Shown here piece by piece: positions 1 through 6,975 of a DNA stretch of 12,296 nucleotides. Each line of letters begins with the position of its first letter. The first letter of the stretch is position 1. Source of the stretch: an uncultured Eubacteriales bacterium. GTDB taxonomy: Bacteria; Bacillota; Clostridia; Oscillospirales; CAG-272. Under the pieces are notes generated by a model, which was given only the letters and a program-made list of their open reading frames with translations, was not told where the DNA came from and did no database searches. The position numbers and the translations under genes were made by a program. Location: assembly GCA_934385225.1 (NCBI GenBank), contig CAKRPQ010000067.1, positions 1-12,296 of the forward strand, in the 5' to 3' direction.

Positions 1-40
1 TTTTTACGTCTCTCGGCGGAACGTACGAATAGGTGAACAT
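1..40 (-). CDS. 5' end of an unidentified leftward gene (partial)
   Basis: Thirteen codons read leftward from an ATG at 38-40 and run off the window edge: MFTYSYVPPRDVK. The start is supported by an AAAGGAG ribosome binding site 8 nt upstream on the same strand and by a well-spaced promoter at 64-92. Thirteen residues are too few to assign a family. The gene is divergent from the amidase gene at 191. Confidence 0.55.
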   Translation of the reverse strand, partial: MFTYSYVPPRDVK

Positions 41-63
41 ATAAAAAGCTCCTTTCGTCTTTT

Positions 64-92
64 AGTATAGCAGAAAAAAGTAATTTTTGCAA
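64..92 (-). promoter_or_regulatory. Vegetative promoter of the left-edge gene
   Basis: On the minus strand a -35 box TTGCAA (87-92) and a -10 box TATACT (64-69) are separated by exactly 17 nt. Transcription would start near 57, just before the AAAGGAG site of the partial gene. The same pair of hexamers with the same spacing precedes the glycyl radical enzyme operon. Confidence 0.6.
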
Positions 93-129
93 GTGGCTTC
101 GGTAATTTCTCAAAATTGGGAGCGGAAAA

Positions 130-158
130 GCACATTTGAAAGGATACTCGCATAGAAT
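130..158 (+). promoter_or_regulatory. Possible sigma-E (mother-cell sporulation) promoter of the amidase gene
   Basis: GCACATT (130-136), 14 nt, then CATAGAAT (151-158) resembles the Bacillus/Clostridia sigma-E pattern as I recall it (KMATATT, about 14 nt, CATACAnT), matching 6 of 7 and all but one of the fixed -10 positions. No convincing sigma-A promoter was found between 93 and 190. Expression of the amidase gene during sporulation is an inference from this match alone. Confidence 0.35.
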
Positions 159-190
159 TAAACAGAACATTTAATGAAAGGCGGGTCGGT

Positions 191-733
191 ATGCTGTTAA
201 TAAAACCTTACATAAGAGAACGTGCCGTTGAATACGCGAGGCGCTGGGCACTAAGCCGCAATCCTCTCTTTACCGATTTCACAGGTCAGGGCGGCAACTG
301 CACAAACTTCGTGTCACAGTGCGTTCTTGCGGGCAGCTGCACTATGAACTACACGCAGACGTTCGGCTGGTACTATATTTCGTCGAGCGACCGCGCACCG
401 TCGTGGACGGGCGTTGAATTTTTTTACGATTTTATGACAAGAAACACGGACGGCGTCGGTCCATTTATGCGCGAGGTCAGGCGGTGGGAGCTTGAAATAG
501 GCGACGTTATTCAGCTTGCGAACGACGAAGGCGATTATTATCACACGCTTATAGTCAGCAAGATAGAGGGCGCTGTGATATACGTCTGTGCACAGTCGAA
601 TGACGCGCTTGACAGGCGGCTAAGTACATACGATTATGTTTCGGCACGCTATCTGCATGTCGAGGGCGTTCGGGTGCAGTTCAACGACGCGGGGTGTTTC
701 GAGGGACTTATAGAGGGAGAAGTCCTGCCGTAA
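191..733 (+). CDS. Amidase-fold protein (Amidase_6 type)
   Basis: A 180-aa protein of the putative amidase family common in spore-forming Firmicutes. Features of the family are visible in order: an N-terminal helix with YARRWALSRNP (16-25), the probable nucleophile in GGNCTNFVSQC (Cys37; the usual form is GGDCTNF), an aromatic GWYY block (59-62), SWTGV (71-75), a GDVIQL strand (104-109), and YYHTLIV with a likely catalytic His118. No signal peptide or membrane segment is seen, so it should act in the cytosol or, if made during sporulation, in the mother cell. The natural substrate is not known to me. It is monocistronic: a candidate sigma-E promoter lies upstream and a terminator directly after. 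The ribosome binding site (AAAGGCGG, 177-184) is only moderately good. The family call is firm; a peptidoglycan or sporulation role is inference. Confidence 0.85.
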   Translation: MLLIKPYIRERAVEYARRWALSRNPLFTDFTGQGGNCTNFVSQCVLAGSCTMNYTQTFGWYYISSSDRAPSWTGVEFFYDFMTRNTDGVGPFMREVRRWELEIGDVIQLANDEGDYYHTLIVSKIEGAVIYVCAQSNDALDRRLSTYDYVSARYLHVEGVRVQFNDAGCFEGLIEGEVLP

Positions 734-748
734 AAAGCGGTATAATAA

Positions 749-778
749 AACAGACCGAAGCGAAAACCTCGGTCTGTT
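749..778. terminator. Bidirectional terminator between the amidase and SDR genes
   Basis: AACAGACCGA (749-758) pairs perfectly with TCGGTCTGTT (769-778) around a 10-nt loop. The T-richer tail lies on the minus strand (TTTTATTAT), so it should end the leftward GRE operon; a weaker TTATTT tail serves the rightward amidase gene. Confidence 0.75.
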
Positions 779-798
779 ATTTGTATGCGGGAAGTTTA

Positions 799-1569
799 TC
801 AATATGTTGCGGCATTATCGCCGGCATCGGCAACGACTGTATGACCGCACACTATTTCTCCTGCCGTGCTCAAAAGATATTTGGCAAGTTCGGCGATTTC
901 TTCCGGACGAATGAATCTTCCGAGTGCATGACGCGGATACGGCTGATCGATTGACTTTGCATAGCTCGAAATCATCTCCGTACATGTTGCTCCCGGGGCA
1001 ATTCCATTTATAACAATGCCGTTTTTGCCGTACCTATTTCCGAAAGAACGTGTCCAGCGTATAAGAGATGTTTTGGCTGCGCCGTATGATCCTGTTATAC
1101 CCATACAAGCGGCATTGGAGGCAATATTGAGTATGTTGCCGCGGCGATTGCGTTCAAGAAGAAAGTTTATCTCGTCCCTCATAAGGAAAAATGCACCTTT
1201 GTAGTTTATATCATTCATTAAATCCCACTCGTCGGGAGTTATGTCCCATGGTTCATAACCGCGTCCGAGAGCCTGTTCGGAACCGAGCGCGGCGGAGTTT
1301 ACGAAACCGTCTAGCCCGCCCGCGAGTTTTTCTGCTTCACAAAGTTTCGCAGGTATTGAATCACAATCCGAAATATCCATTTCCGTTGTGAAAATTCGAT
1401 CGGAAGCTAATTGATCTGCTGTTTTGATAAGTTTTGATGACGTTCTGCCCGCAATGACAACCGTAGCGCCTTCTGCAAGCAATCTTTCGGCAATAGCCTT
1501 GCCTATGCCGCTTCCGCCGCCTGTTATAAGGAAATGAGTGGAACGCAGCGAATTGTTGATTTTTGTCAT
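799..1569 (-). CDS. Short-chain dehydrogenase/reductase (SDR)
   Basis: A 256-aa classical SDR, the usual length, NAD(P)-dependent and cytosolic. The cofactor-binding TGGGSGIG lies at 16-23 and the NSAA motif (usually NNAG) at 91-94. The catalytic set appears as Asn122 (INYKG), Ser151, Tyr162 and Lys166 (YGAAK). The PG block at 192-193 and a hydrophobic C-terminal segment complete the fold. It is the last gene of the leftward operon: its ATG overlaps the activase stop in an ATGA quadruplet (1566-1569), implying translational coupling. By position it probably interconverts an alcohol and a carbonyl made or used by the glycyl radical enzymes, as alcohol dehydrogenases do beside diol dehydratases; the substrate is not readable from sequence. 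Residues 217-256 are duplicated as a relic at 4583-4705. The enzyme class is sure, the specific role is inference. Confidence 0.93.
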   Translation of the reverse strand: MTKINNSLRSTHFLITGGGSGIGKAIAERLLAEGATVVIAGRTSSKLIKTADQLASDRIFTTEMDISDCDSIPAKLCEAEKLAGGLDGFVNSAALGSEQALGRGYEPWDITPDEWDLMNDINYKGAFFLMRDEINFLLERNRRGNILNIASNAACMGITGSYGAAKTSLIRWTRSFGNRYGKNGIVINGIAPGATCTEMISSYAKSIDQPYPRHALGRFIRPEEIAELAKYLLSTAGEIVCGHTVVADAGDNAATY

Positions 1570-2408
1570 AATAGATCTCCTATCATATTTTTGAATTTTT
1601 TCATTGAAGTTTCGCTTGGCACTGTAAATATCTGCGGTTCACCTAATCCGAGCGCACGGTATTTTCCTTCTCCCATAGAATGATATGGGAGAAGTTCTGC
1701 TTTTTTGGGAGGGTATCTGTGAAGGAAGTCTGCGATCTTTTCGAATTCCTCATCGTTTGCATTACATTCGGGTATCATAGGAACACGAACAATAATTTCA
1801 GCATCGGCATCAAGAAGTCGCTTATAATTTTCAATCAGGAGCGCGTTGTCGGCGCCGGTAAAATCACGGTGAACCGATGGCGTGATACATTTAATATCGT
1901 ATAGAAAAAGATCCGTATACGGAATTACCTTTTCAAAACATTTCCTCGGAACATTTCCTGCCGTATCAACGGCTGTATGTATTCCGTCCGCACGGCACTT
2001 TTCAAGCAGTTCAAGGAGAAAATCCGTATAAAGCATACATTCGCCGCCCGAAAATGTTGCGCCGCCACCGCTTGCATCATAGAAAGATTTATCGGATTTA
2101 ATTATTGCAAATATTTCGTCCGCTGTTTTCTCTTCGCCGCATATCCTGCGTGCTTCCGACGAACAGTAGAGAACGCATTTCCCGCAGAAGGTGCATTTTT
2201 CAAGACGGTTCGGGCATACTTCAAGACATTTTCCACAATGCGTGCACTTGTCCGCGTAAAACAGCATCTGCTTTTTCGGATTTTGGCTTTCGGGGTTGTG
2301 ACACCACTTGCAACGCATATTGCACCCCTTGAAAAATACTGTCGTTCGAATGCCCGGACCGTCAACAAACGATGAACGCTGCACGTCAAAAATCATCACT
2401 TTATCCAT
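1566..2408 (-). CDS. Glycyl radical enzyme activase (radical SAM, PflA-like)
   Basis: A 280-aa activating enzyme that uses S-adenosylmethionine and a [4Fe-4S] cluster to abstract hydrogen from the active-site glycine of a partner GRE. The start region FDVQRSSFVDGPGIRTTVFFKGC is typical of the family. The radical-SAM motif CNMRCKWC gives Cys29, Cys33 and Cys36. A ferredoxin-like insert carries two CX2CX2CX3C sets, Cys55/58/61/65 and Cys72/75/78/82, as in activases of the glycerol/choline/isethionate GRE group but not E. coli PflA. The GGE-type SAM-binding motif is in FSGGE. The gene starts 7 nt after GRE B and overlaps the SDR start by 4 nt. It is the only activase in the window, so it probably serves both GREs. 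Confidence 0.95.
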   Translation of the reverse strand: MDKVMIFDVQRSSFVDGPGIRTTVFFKGCNMRCKWCHNPESQNPKKQMLFYADKCTHCGKCLEVCPNRLEKCTFCGKCVLYCSSEARRICGEEKTADEIFAIIKSDKSFYDASGGGATFSGGECMLYTDFLLELLEKCRADGIHTAVDTAGNVPRKCFEKVIPYTDLFLYDIKCITPSVHRDFTGADNALLIENYKRLLDADAEIIVRVPMIPECNANDEEFEKIADFLHRYPPKKAELLPYHSMGEGKYRALGLGEPQIFTVPSETSMKKFKNMIGDLL

Positions 2409-2415
2409 ATCCTGT

Positions 2416-4539
2416 TCACCTTGTATGCTCGGTTCTTTCGATAATATCGTCTTGAATACTGTCTTTAAGCCTTACAAAATAATCCGAAAATCCTGTTACT
2501 CTCACGCGTAAATTGCCGTAATTTTCGGGATTTTTCTTTGCCGCAAGCAAATCTGCCTTTGAAACGTATGTAAGCTGGAAATGTATTCCGCCGTTCTTAA
2601 AATATGTTTCAAACATATCCACCGTTTTATCAAAATATTCGTCATTTTTTATAAGCTGCTCATCGAGTGAAATATTCGTAACGGTAGAACCGCATGAGAT
2701 TGCGTTTTTGTCAAGCGACGCAATGGAATTCAGCAGTGCCGTCAGCCCGTTTCTGTCCCGTCCCTCGCTCTGACCTATTCCGAATTTCAATAAATCCCCC
2801 GCAAACCTTCCGTCAGGAGTCGATTTTGTTTTTTCGCCGAACCATTTGTGATGCTCGTTGTATCCGAGCAGATCTCCAATCAGCCAATGATAGCCGAATA
2901 CATTCCTTTTATCTTTGAGGTATCTGTAAAAGCTTTCATATAGTCTCTGTGCTACGGAATTTGACAAATCATCGTCGTTACCAAAAAACTTTCCTTTTTT
3001 GATAATGACGTTCCTCATATCTTCGTATCCGCGCCAGTCTGCTTTAAGCGCGTCGGCAAGCTTCTGCATAGTGAACAGCTTTTCATCAAAAACAAACTGC
3101 TTTACCGTAATCAGCGAATCTATAACATTTGTTATGCCTATCAGCATGGGAGAAGCGATAACCACATCTCCTCCGCCTTGCGTAAGGCTTTTGGCATTTT
3201 CAATACAGCCGTTGAAAAACAGGCTTGACAGATAATTTATATCTCTTGCGCGCAGAAGATTGTATTTGTCGTCATAATCATAAATTTTCTTCAAATCCGA
3301 AAACAATTCTTTTTCAAAAGTTTCGTAAAATTCATTAAAGCTCTTTGCGTTTATAATGCTTTCCGATTTCTTATGAAACAGCGTTTCAACCGATTTTAAA
3401 ATATTTCCCTTTGAATTACTGCCCGTTATTGCTCCCAAAAATGCCGGTTCGTTACAACCTACCATTGTATATGAAACAGCACGTTCGTACGGAATACCGC
3501 AAATTTCCGTATAGCATTTTATCCTCTTCTCATCATTTGTGAACGCAATTCGTTTATTAATATCGTTTCTTTCGGCGTCCATCATGAAACGCAGTACATC
3601 ATGCGGCGTTTTTTCTGTCCAGCGCAAAGTAATCTGCGGTGTGTATATCGGCAGCTCCATAAGACTTTCAACAATAAGATGAGATACCTCGTTAAAACCG
3701 TCTCTTCCGTCGGGCAAATACCCACCAATACAAAAGTGAGATTCCGCGCCACGAGTAAATAAGAAATGTGTGGGATGGTTTTTTGCCTGAATCATCAAAA
3801 ACAGTTCCTGAAGATATTCTTTTGCTTCTTCACGGGTGATAATTCCGTTTTCAATATCGTATCTGTAAAACGGCGTTAAATATCTGTCGAGAGTTCCAAC
3901 GCTGTCGGGGTCTGCACTGAAACATACATAGATTGAAAGCACCGCTTCATAAAATCCCGACGGTTTATTTTCCGGCACATTGAGCAGCGCTTTTGAAAGC
4001 CGCGTAAGGTTTTCCTTATGCTCCGTATCTGTAACCTCCGCTGCCAGCTTTGCTGCCTTTTCCGAGCATATATGCGCCCATTCTATAAGTGCTTCGGCAA
4101 CCTTTTTTATTCCGTTAAGGAACTCTGTTTCCTCTTGTTTTTTATGAATTTTCAGAGAACTATCTATTTCGTCGATTATTCCGCCAATTCCTTTTTCCAA
4201 CATTTTTTTATAATCAGCCGTTGCGTGCTGCCACTCCATGGTTGACAGATTATCAATAGGCTTTAAGTAAAAATAGCTCAAAGCCTCCTCGGTTGCCTTG
4301 TGTCCGCCGCGCGAAAACGCATCGCCGACAACACTGCCGTCGCATCTGAAAAATCCTGTCAGCTTTGAATACTCGGTGATCATAGGCTGCTGATTTTTAA
4401 TATATTCACAAAGACGCTTGACCTCTCTCTCGATTTTTGAAAGAAACAAATCCTCTCTGTCAAATTCTGTTTTCACAGGAGAAACATACATATCTCCGTT
4501 CAGTGTAAGTTCCGTAAGTTTTTTAATTCTTTGATTCAT
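2416..4539 (-). CDS. Glycyl radical enzyme B (glycerol dehydratase/PFL2-like, unknown substrate)
   Basis: A 707-aa GRE. The C-terminal glycyl radical loop LRVRVTGFSDYFV places the radical on Gly683, followed by QDDIIERTEH, a classic family ending. The thiyl-radical cysteine is Cys362 in GCNEP, with Glu364 as the likely general base; characterised diol dehydratases have GCVEP. A His in WQHATADY (His105) aligns with the substrate-site His of glycerol dehydratase. The His-Ser pair that precedes GRFDQY there reads Asp-Pro here (ADPDSVGTLDRY), and the Asp 12 residues after the GCxE glutamate is Ser376; these comparisons are from memory. The chain is shorter than most relatives (about 780-850 aa), and no extension for microcompartment targeting is seen. 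A GAGGAA ribosome binding site fits this start. It is paralogous to GRE A (99 of the last 147 residues identical). Its substrate is unknown; the glutamate favours a lyase or dehydratase over pyruvate formate-lyase, which has Cys-Cys. Confidence 0.95.
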   Translation of the reverse strand: MNQRIKKLTELTLNGDMYVSPVKTEFDREDLFLSKIEREVKRLCEYIKNQQPMITEYSKLTGFFRCDGSVVGDAFSRGGHKATEEALSYFYLKPIDNLSTMEWQHATADYKKMLEKGIGGIIDEIDSSLKIHKKQEETEFLNGIKKVAEALIEWAHICSEKAAKLAAEVTDTEHKENLTRLSKALLNVPENKPSGFYEAVLSIYVCFSADPDSVGTLDRYLTPFYRYDIENGIITREEAKEYLQELFLMIQAKNHPTHFLFTRGAESHFCIGGYLPDGRDGFNEVSHLIVESLMELPIYTPQITLRWTEKTPHDVLRFMMDAERNDINKRIAFTNDEKRIKCYTEICGIPYERAVSYTMVGCNEPAFLGAITGSNSKGNILKSVETLFHKKSESIINAKSFNEFYETFEKELFSDLKKIYDYDDKYNLLRARDINYLSSLFFNGCIENAKSLTQGGGDVVIASPMLIGITNVIDSLITVKQFVFDEKLFTMQKLADALKADWRGYEDMRNVIIKKGKFFGNDDDLSNSVAQRLYESFYRYLKDKRNVFGYHWLIGDLLGYNEHHKWFGEKTKSTPDGRFAGDLLKFGIGQSEGRDRNGLTALLNSIASLDKNAISCGSTVTNISLDEQLIKNDEYFDKTVDMFETYFKNGGIHFQLTYVSKADLLAAKKNPENYGNLRVRVTGFSDYFVRLKDSIQDDIIERTEHTR

Positions 4540-4582
4540 GTCAATTCCTCAATTTTTAATTATTTATAAGCTATAAATATTT

Positions 4583-4705
4583 TTATAAAGTTGCGGCATT
4601 GACTTCACCGTCTGCCACAACGGTATGTCCGCATATAATTTCTCCGTAATCACTCATGAGATAATATGCCAGTTCTGCGATTTCTTCCGCGCGAATAAGT
4701 CTTCC
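4583..4705 (-). pseudogene. Relic of an SDR C-terminus after GRE A
   Basis: Read leftward from 4705, 40 codons plus TAA encode GRLIRAEEIAELAYYLMSDY followed by GEIICGHTVVADGEVNAATL. This aligns without gaps to residues 217-256 of the intact SDR at 799-1569, with 29 of 40 identities and the same stop position. There is no start codon and no Rossmann domain, so it is a non-functional remnant. It begins exactly at the GRE A stop codon (TAG, 4705-4707), sharing one base with it. This is the footprint of a deletion that joined the end of GRE A to the end of a lost SDR. It fills most of the 165-nt gap between the two GRE genes. No start signal suggests translation of it alone. Confidence 0.85.
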
Positions 4706-6828
4706 TACCTTGTATGTTCTGTTCTTTTAATAATGTCGTCTTGCAGATTTTCGTTAAGGAACACAAAATAGTCCGAGAAGCCAGATACGCGAACACGCAG
4801 ACTCCTGTATTTGTCGGGGGCTTTCTGCGCGTTTATAAGATCCTCCTTTTTGACGTATGAGAGCTGGAAGTGTGTTCCGCCCTCTCTGAAATATGTTTCG
4901 AACATAGTGACAAGCTTTTCAAAACTCTCGTCGTTTCTTATCAGTTTTTCATCGAGCATTATGTTTGTTACGCTCGGACCTGTGAGTATTGAGTACGGAT
5001 CGCATTTTGCAACCGAGGAAAGAAGTGCCGTAAGCCCTGCACGGTCTTTTCCCTCGGATTGTCCGATGCCGAATTTGAGGGGATCGCCGTCGTATCTTCC
5101 GTCGGGAGTTGCAGCCGTTTTATCGCCGAAAAATTTATGATGTTCGTTGTAGCCTATAAGATCGCCGAAAACATATTTTTTGCATAGAAATGTGTTCACA
5201 TTGTTCCATTTATCAAGACTGCCGAAGAACATATTTGCAATTTTATTTGAATGCTCATCGTTGTTTCCGAAAAATTTGCCCTTTTTCAGAATGTAGGTTC
5301 TGAGATCTTCGTATCCGTTCCAGTTGCTTTTCAAAGCATCGACCAACTCGTTCATTGTAACGACTTTTTCATCGAAAATAAGCTGCTTCGTTATCGAAAG
5401 CGAGTCGATAACATTTGTAATTCCTATAAGCTGCGAAACGGCTATATAATTCTGCGTTCCGCCCTGTGTTATGCTTTTTGCGTTTTCGATACAGCCGTCG
5501 ATTAAAAAACAACTTACAAGATTGCAGTCACGTGCTCTGATATCCTGAAAGCCTTTTCCTATTTTGTCGGATTCCCAGAGGTCTTTTGAAAGTTCCTCCT
5601 CGAATATCGAATAAAATTCTTCGAAATTTTTCGCTTTTTCAATATCATATGCGCGGTTTGTAAACAGATTTTGAATGCATCTCAAAATGTTTGTCATATC
5701 GAACCCTAATACGATCTCACCCGGGAGCGCTATTTCATTACAGCCGATCATAGTATAGTTTACCGCTTGTTTATACGAAAACCCTTCGTAATTCATTAGC
5801 CCTCTTATTCGCGGTTCGTCACTAACAAAAGCAATGCGCTTGTTCGGGTCGTTGCGTTCGCAGTTCATCATATAGTACATAATTTCGTGCGGTGTTTTTT
5901 TCGTCCATCTGAGGGAGATCTGAGGTATCCACGTCGGGAGTTCCGTAAGTGCATCGACGACGAGTCTTGAAAGCTCATTAAACCCGTCTTCACCGTCTTC
6001 GGTGTAGCCTCCGACGCAAAAGTGTGATTCGCCGCCACGGTAAAAACGGTCTGAACTTTTATGAATTCTTGCTTGCAGCATAAGGAAAAGTTCCTGCAAA
6101 TACTCTTTTGCTTCTTCTGCCGTAATTTTTCCGTTATTGATGTCGGCTTTGTAGTAAGGATATAAATATCTGTCGATAAGACCTATGCTGTCGGGCAAAA
6201 AACCGTAGCATACGTAGAGAGAAAGTACGGCTTCGTAAAAGCTCTGTGCGCTATTTTCGGGAATGTGCGTAAGTGATGCCGAAAGTCTGTCAAGATTCCT
6301 TTTGTATTCTGCGTTTTCGGTCTTTTCCGCGAGCAGATGTGCTTTTTCGGAGCATTTGTGTGCCCAATCCACGATGGCATCGCATATATCCGACTGGATT
6401 TCGAGAAATTCGAGTGCTTCGGGGTCATTCTTATGAACCGATACCGAACTTTCTATTTCTTCTCTTATTCCGTTTATTCCTATCCTGATTATTTTGCCGA
6501 AATCGCCCGCGCTGTGCTGCCATTCAAAGGTGCGAAGGTTATCTACGGGTTTGTTATAGAAATTTCCACAGGCAATTCCGAAGTTTTTGTGACCCGACCT
6601 GCCGAATATATCTCCTTCAACGCTATCGTCAAACTTTATAAGTCCTGTAAAACAGGATTCCTCCAAAATCAAAGGTTCTTGATTTCTTATGTATTCGCAG
6701 ACTCTTTTGCCCGACATTCTTTTCGGGGATAAAAAGAGGTCGCACCTGTCATACTCTGTTTTCACGGGATAAACATACATTTCTCCCGCGATTGTTTTGT
6801 CTGTCAGTTTTTTTATTCTTTCGTTCAT
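4705..6828 (-). CDS. Glycyl radical enzyme A (glycerol dehydratase/PFL2-like, unknown substrate)
   Basis: First gene of the leftward operon and paralogue of GRE B. I place the start at the ATG 6826-6828, giving 707 aa, exactly the length of B. It has a strong GGAGGG site 8 nt upstream, and the protein starts align (MNERIKKLTD vs MNQRIKKLTE). An in-frame ATG at 6870 would add 14 residues but lies on the predicted promoter. The thiyl Cys363 and Glu365 sit in GCNEIALPG, the glycyl radical residue is Gly683 in RVSGFSDYF, and His105 is in WQHSAGDF. Unlike B it keeps PG and Asp377 downstream of GCNE, matching the spacing of glycerol dehydratase. Of the first 130 residues, 72 match B. Differences near the active site suggest that A and B take different substrates or differ in activity. 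Activation presumably depends on the activase at 1566-2408. Substrate unknown. Confidence 0.95.
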   Translation of the reverse strand: MNERIKKLTDKTIAGEMYVYPVKTEYDRCDLFLSPKRMSGKRVCEYIRNQEPLILEESCFTGLIKFDDSVEGDIFGRSGHKNFGIACGNFYNKPVDNLRTFEWQHSAGDFGKIIRIGINGIREEIESSVSVHKNDPEALEFLEIQSDICDAIVDWAHKCSEKAHLLAEKTENAEYKRNLDRLSASLTHIPENSAQSFYEAVLSLYVCYGFLPDSIGLIDRYLYPYYKADINNGKITAEEAKEYLQELFLMLQARIHKSSDRFYRGGESHFCVGGYTEDGEDGFNELSRLVVDALTELPTWIPQISLRWTKKTPHEIMYYMMNCERNDPNKRIAFVSDEPRIRGLMNYEGFSYKQAVNYTMIGCNEIALPGEIVLGFDMTNILRCIQNLFTNRAYDIEKAKNFEEFYSIFEEELSKDLWESDKIGKGFQDIRARDCNLVSCFLIDGCIENAKSITQGGTQNYIAVSQLIGITNVIDSLSITKQLIFDEKVVTMNELVDALKSNWNGYEDLRTYILKKGKFFGNNDEHSNKIANMFFGSLDKWNNVNTFLCKKYVFGDLIGYNEHHKFFGDKTAATPDGRYDGDPLKFGIGQSEGKDRAGLTALLSSVAKCDPYSILTGPSVTNIMLDEKLIRNDESFEKLVTMFETYFREGGTHFQLSYVKKEDLINAQKAPDKYRSLRVRVSGFSDYFVFLNENLQDDIIKRTEHTR

Positions 6829-6860
6829 AATAAAATCCCTCCGAATTTCCGGTTGACAAC

Positions 6861-6889
6861 AGTATATCATTCGGAAAAATTTTTTGCAA
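6861..6889 (-). promoter_or_regulatory. Promoter of the glycyl radical enzyme operon
   Basis: On the minus strand TTGCAA (6884-6889), 17 nt, TATACT (6861-6866). The -35 box matches the consensus at only 4 of 6 positions and abuts the direct repeat at 6890-6920, fitting an activator-dependent promoter. Transcription would begin near 6854, leaving a leader of about 25 nt that contains the GGAGGG site. Confidence 0.65.
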
Positions 6890-6920
6890 TGGATTCTGTG
6901 AGCAAACTTGGATTCTGTGA
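6890..6920. promoter_or_regulatory. Direct-repeat operator, probable AraC-family binding site
   Basis: TGGATTCTGTGA occurs twice in direct orientation at 6890-6901 and 6909-6920, a period of 19 nt (about two helical turns). Tandem direct half-sites one to two turns apart and touching the -35 box are typical of AraC-family activators (compare the araI half-sites). It lies in the divergent gap between GRE A and the AraC-type gene, about 10 bp from the regulator's -35 box, so it could control both directions. Confidence 0.65.
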
Positions 6921-6930
6921 TACAAAAATA

Positions 6931-6959
6931 TTGACAAACCCCAAAAATACGGTTATAAT
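6931..6959 (+). promoter_or_regulatory. Consensus promoter of the AraC-family gene
   Basis: TTGACA (6931-6936), 17 nt, TATAAT (6954-6959): a perfect sigma-A promoter. The expected start near 6966 leaves only about 10 nt before the ATG at 6976, with the AGGGTG ribosome site at or next to the 5' end of the message. Confidence 0.85.
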
Positions 6960-6975
6960 TTAATAGGGTGAAAAA

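Noticed and set aside
4561..4579. AT-only inverted repeat TATTTATA-AGC-TATAAATA before GRE B
   Set aside because: All stem pairs are A-T with no U-tract or conserved site next to it; in such an AT-rich gap it may be chance.
6183..6732. Overlapping open frames on both strands inside GRE A
   Set aside because: They lie in the middle of a clear GRE coding frame and show no family-like motifs.
799..6828. Bacterial microcompartment locus
   Set aside because: GRE gene clusters are often of this kind, but no shell protein, phosphotransacylase or encapsulation peptide-like N-terminal extension is present in the window.
6829..6870. Longer start for GRE A at 6870 (14 extra residues)
   Set aside because: The extension covers the predicted -10 box, has no ribosome site, and breaks alignment with GRE B, while the ATG at 6828 has GGAGGG at 8 nt and gives an equal 707-aa length.
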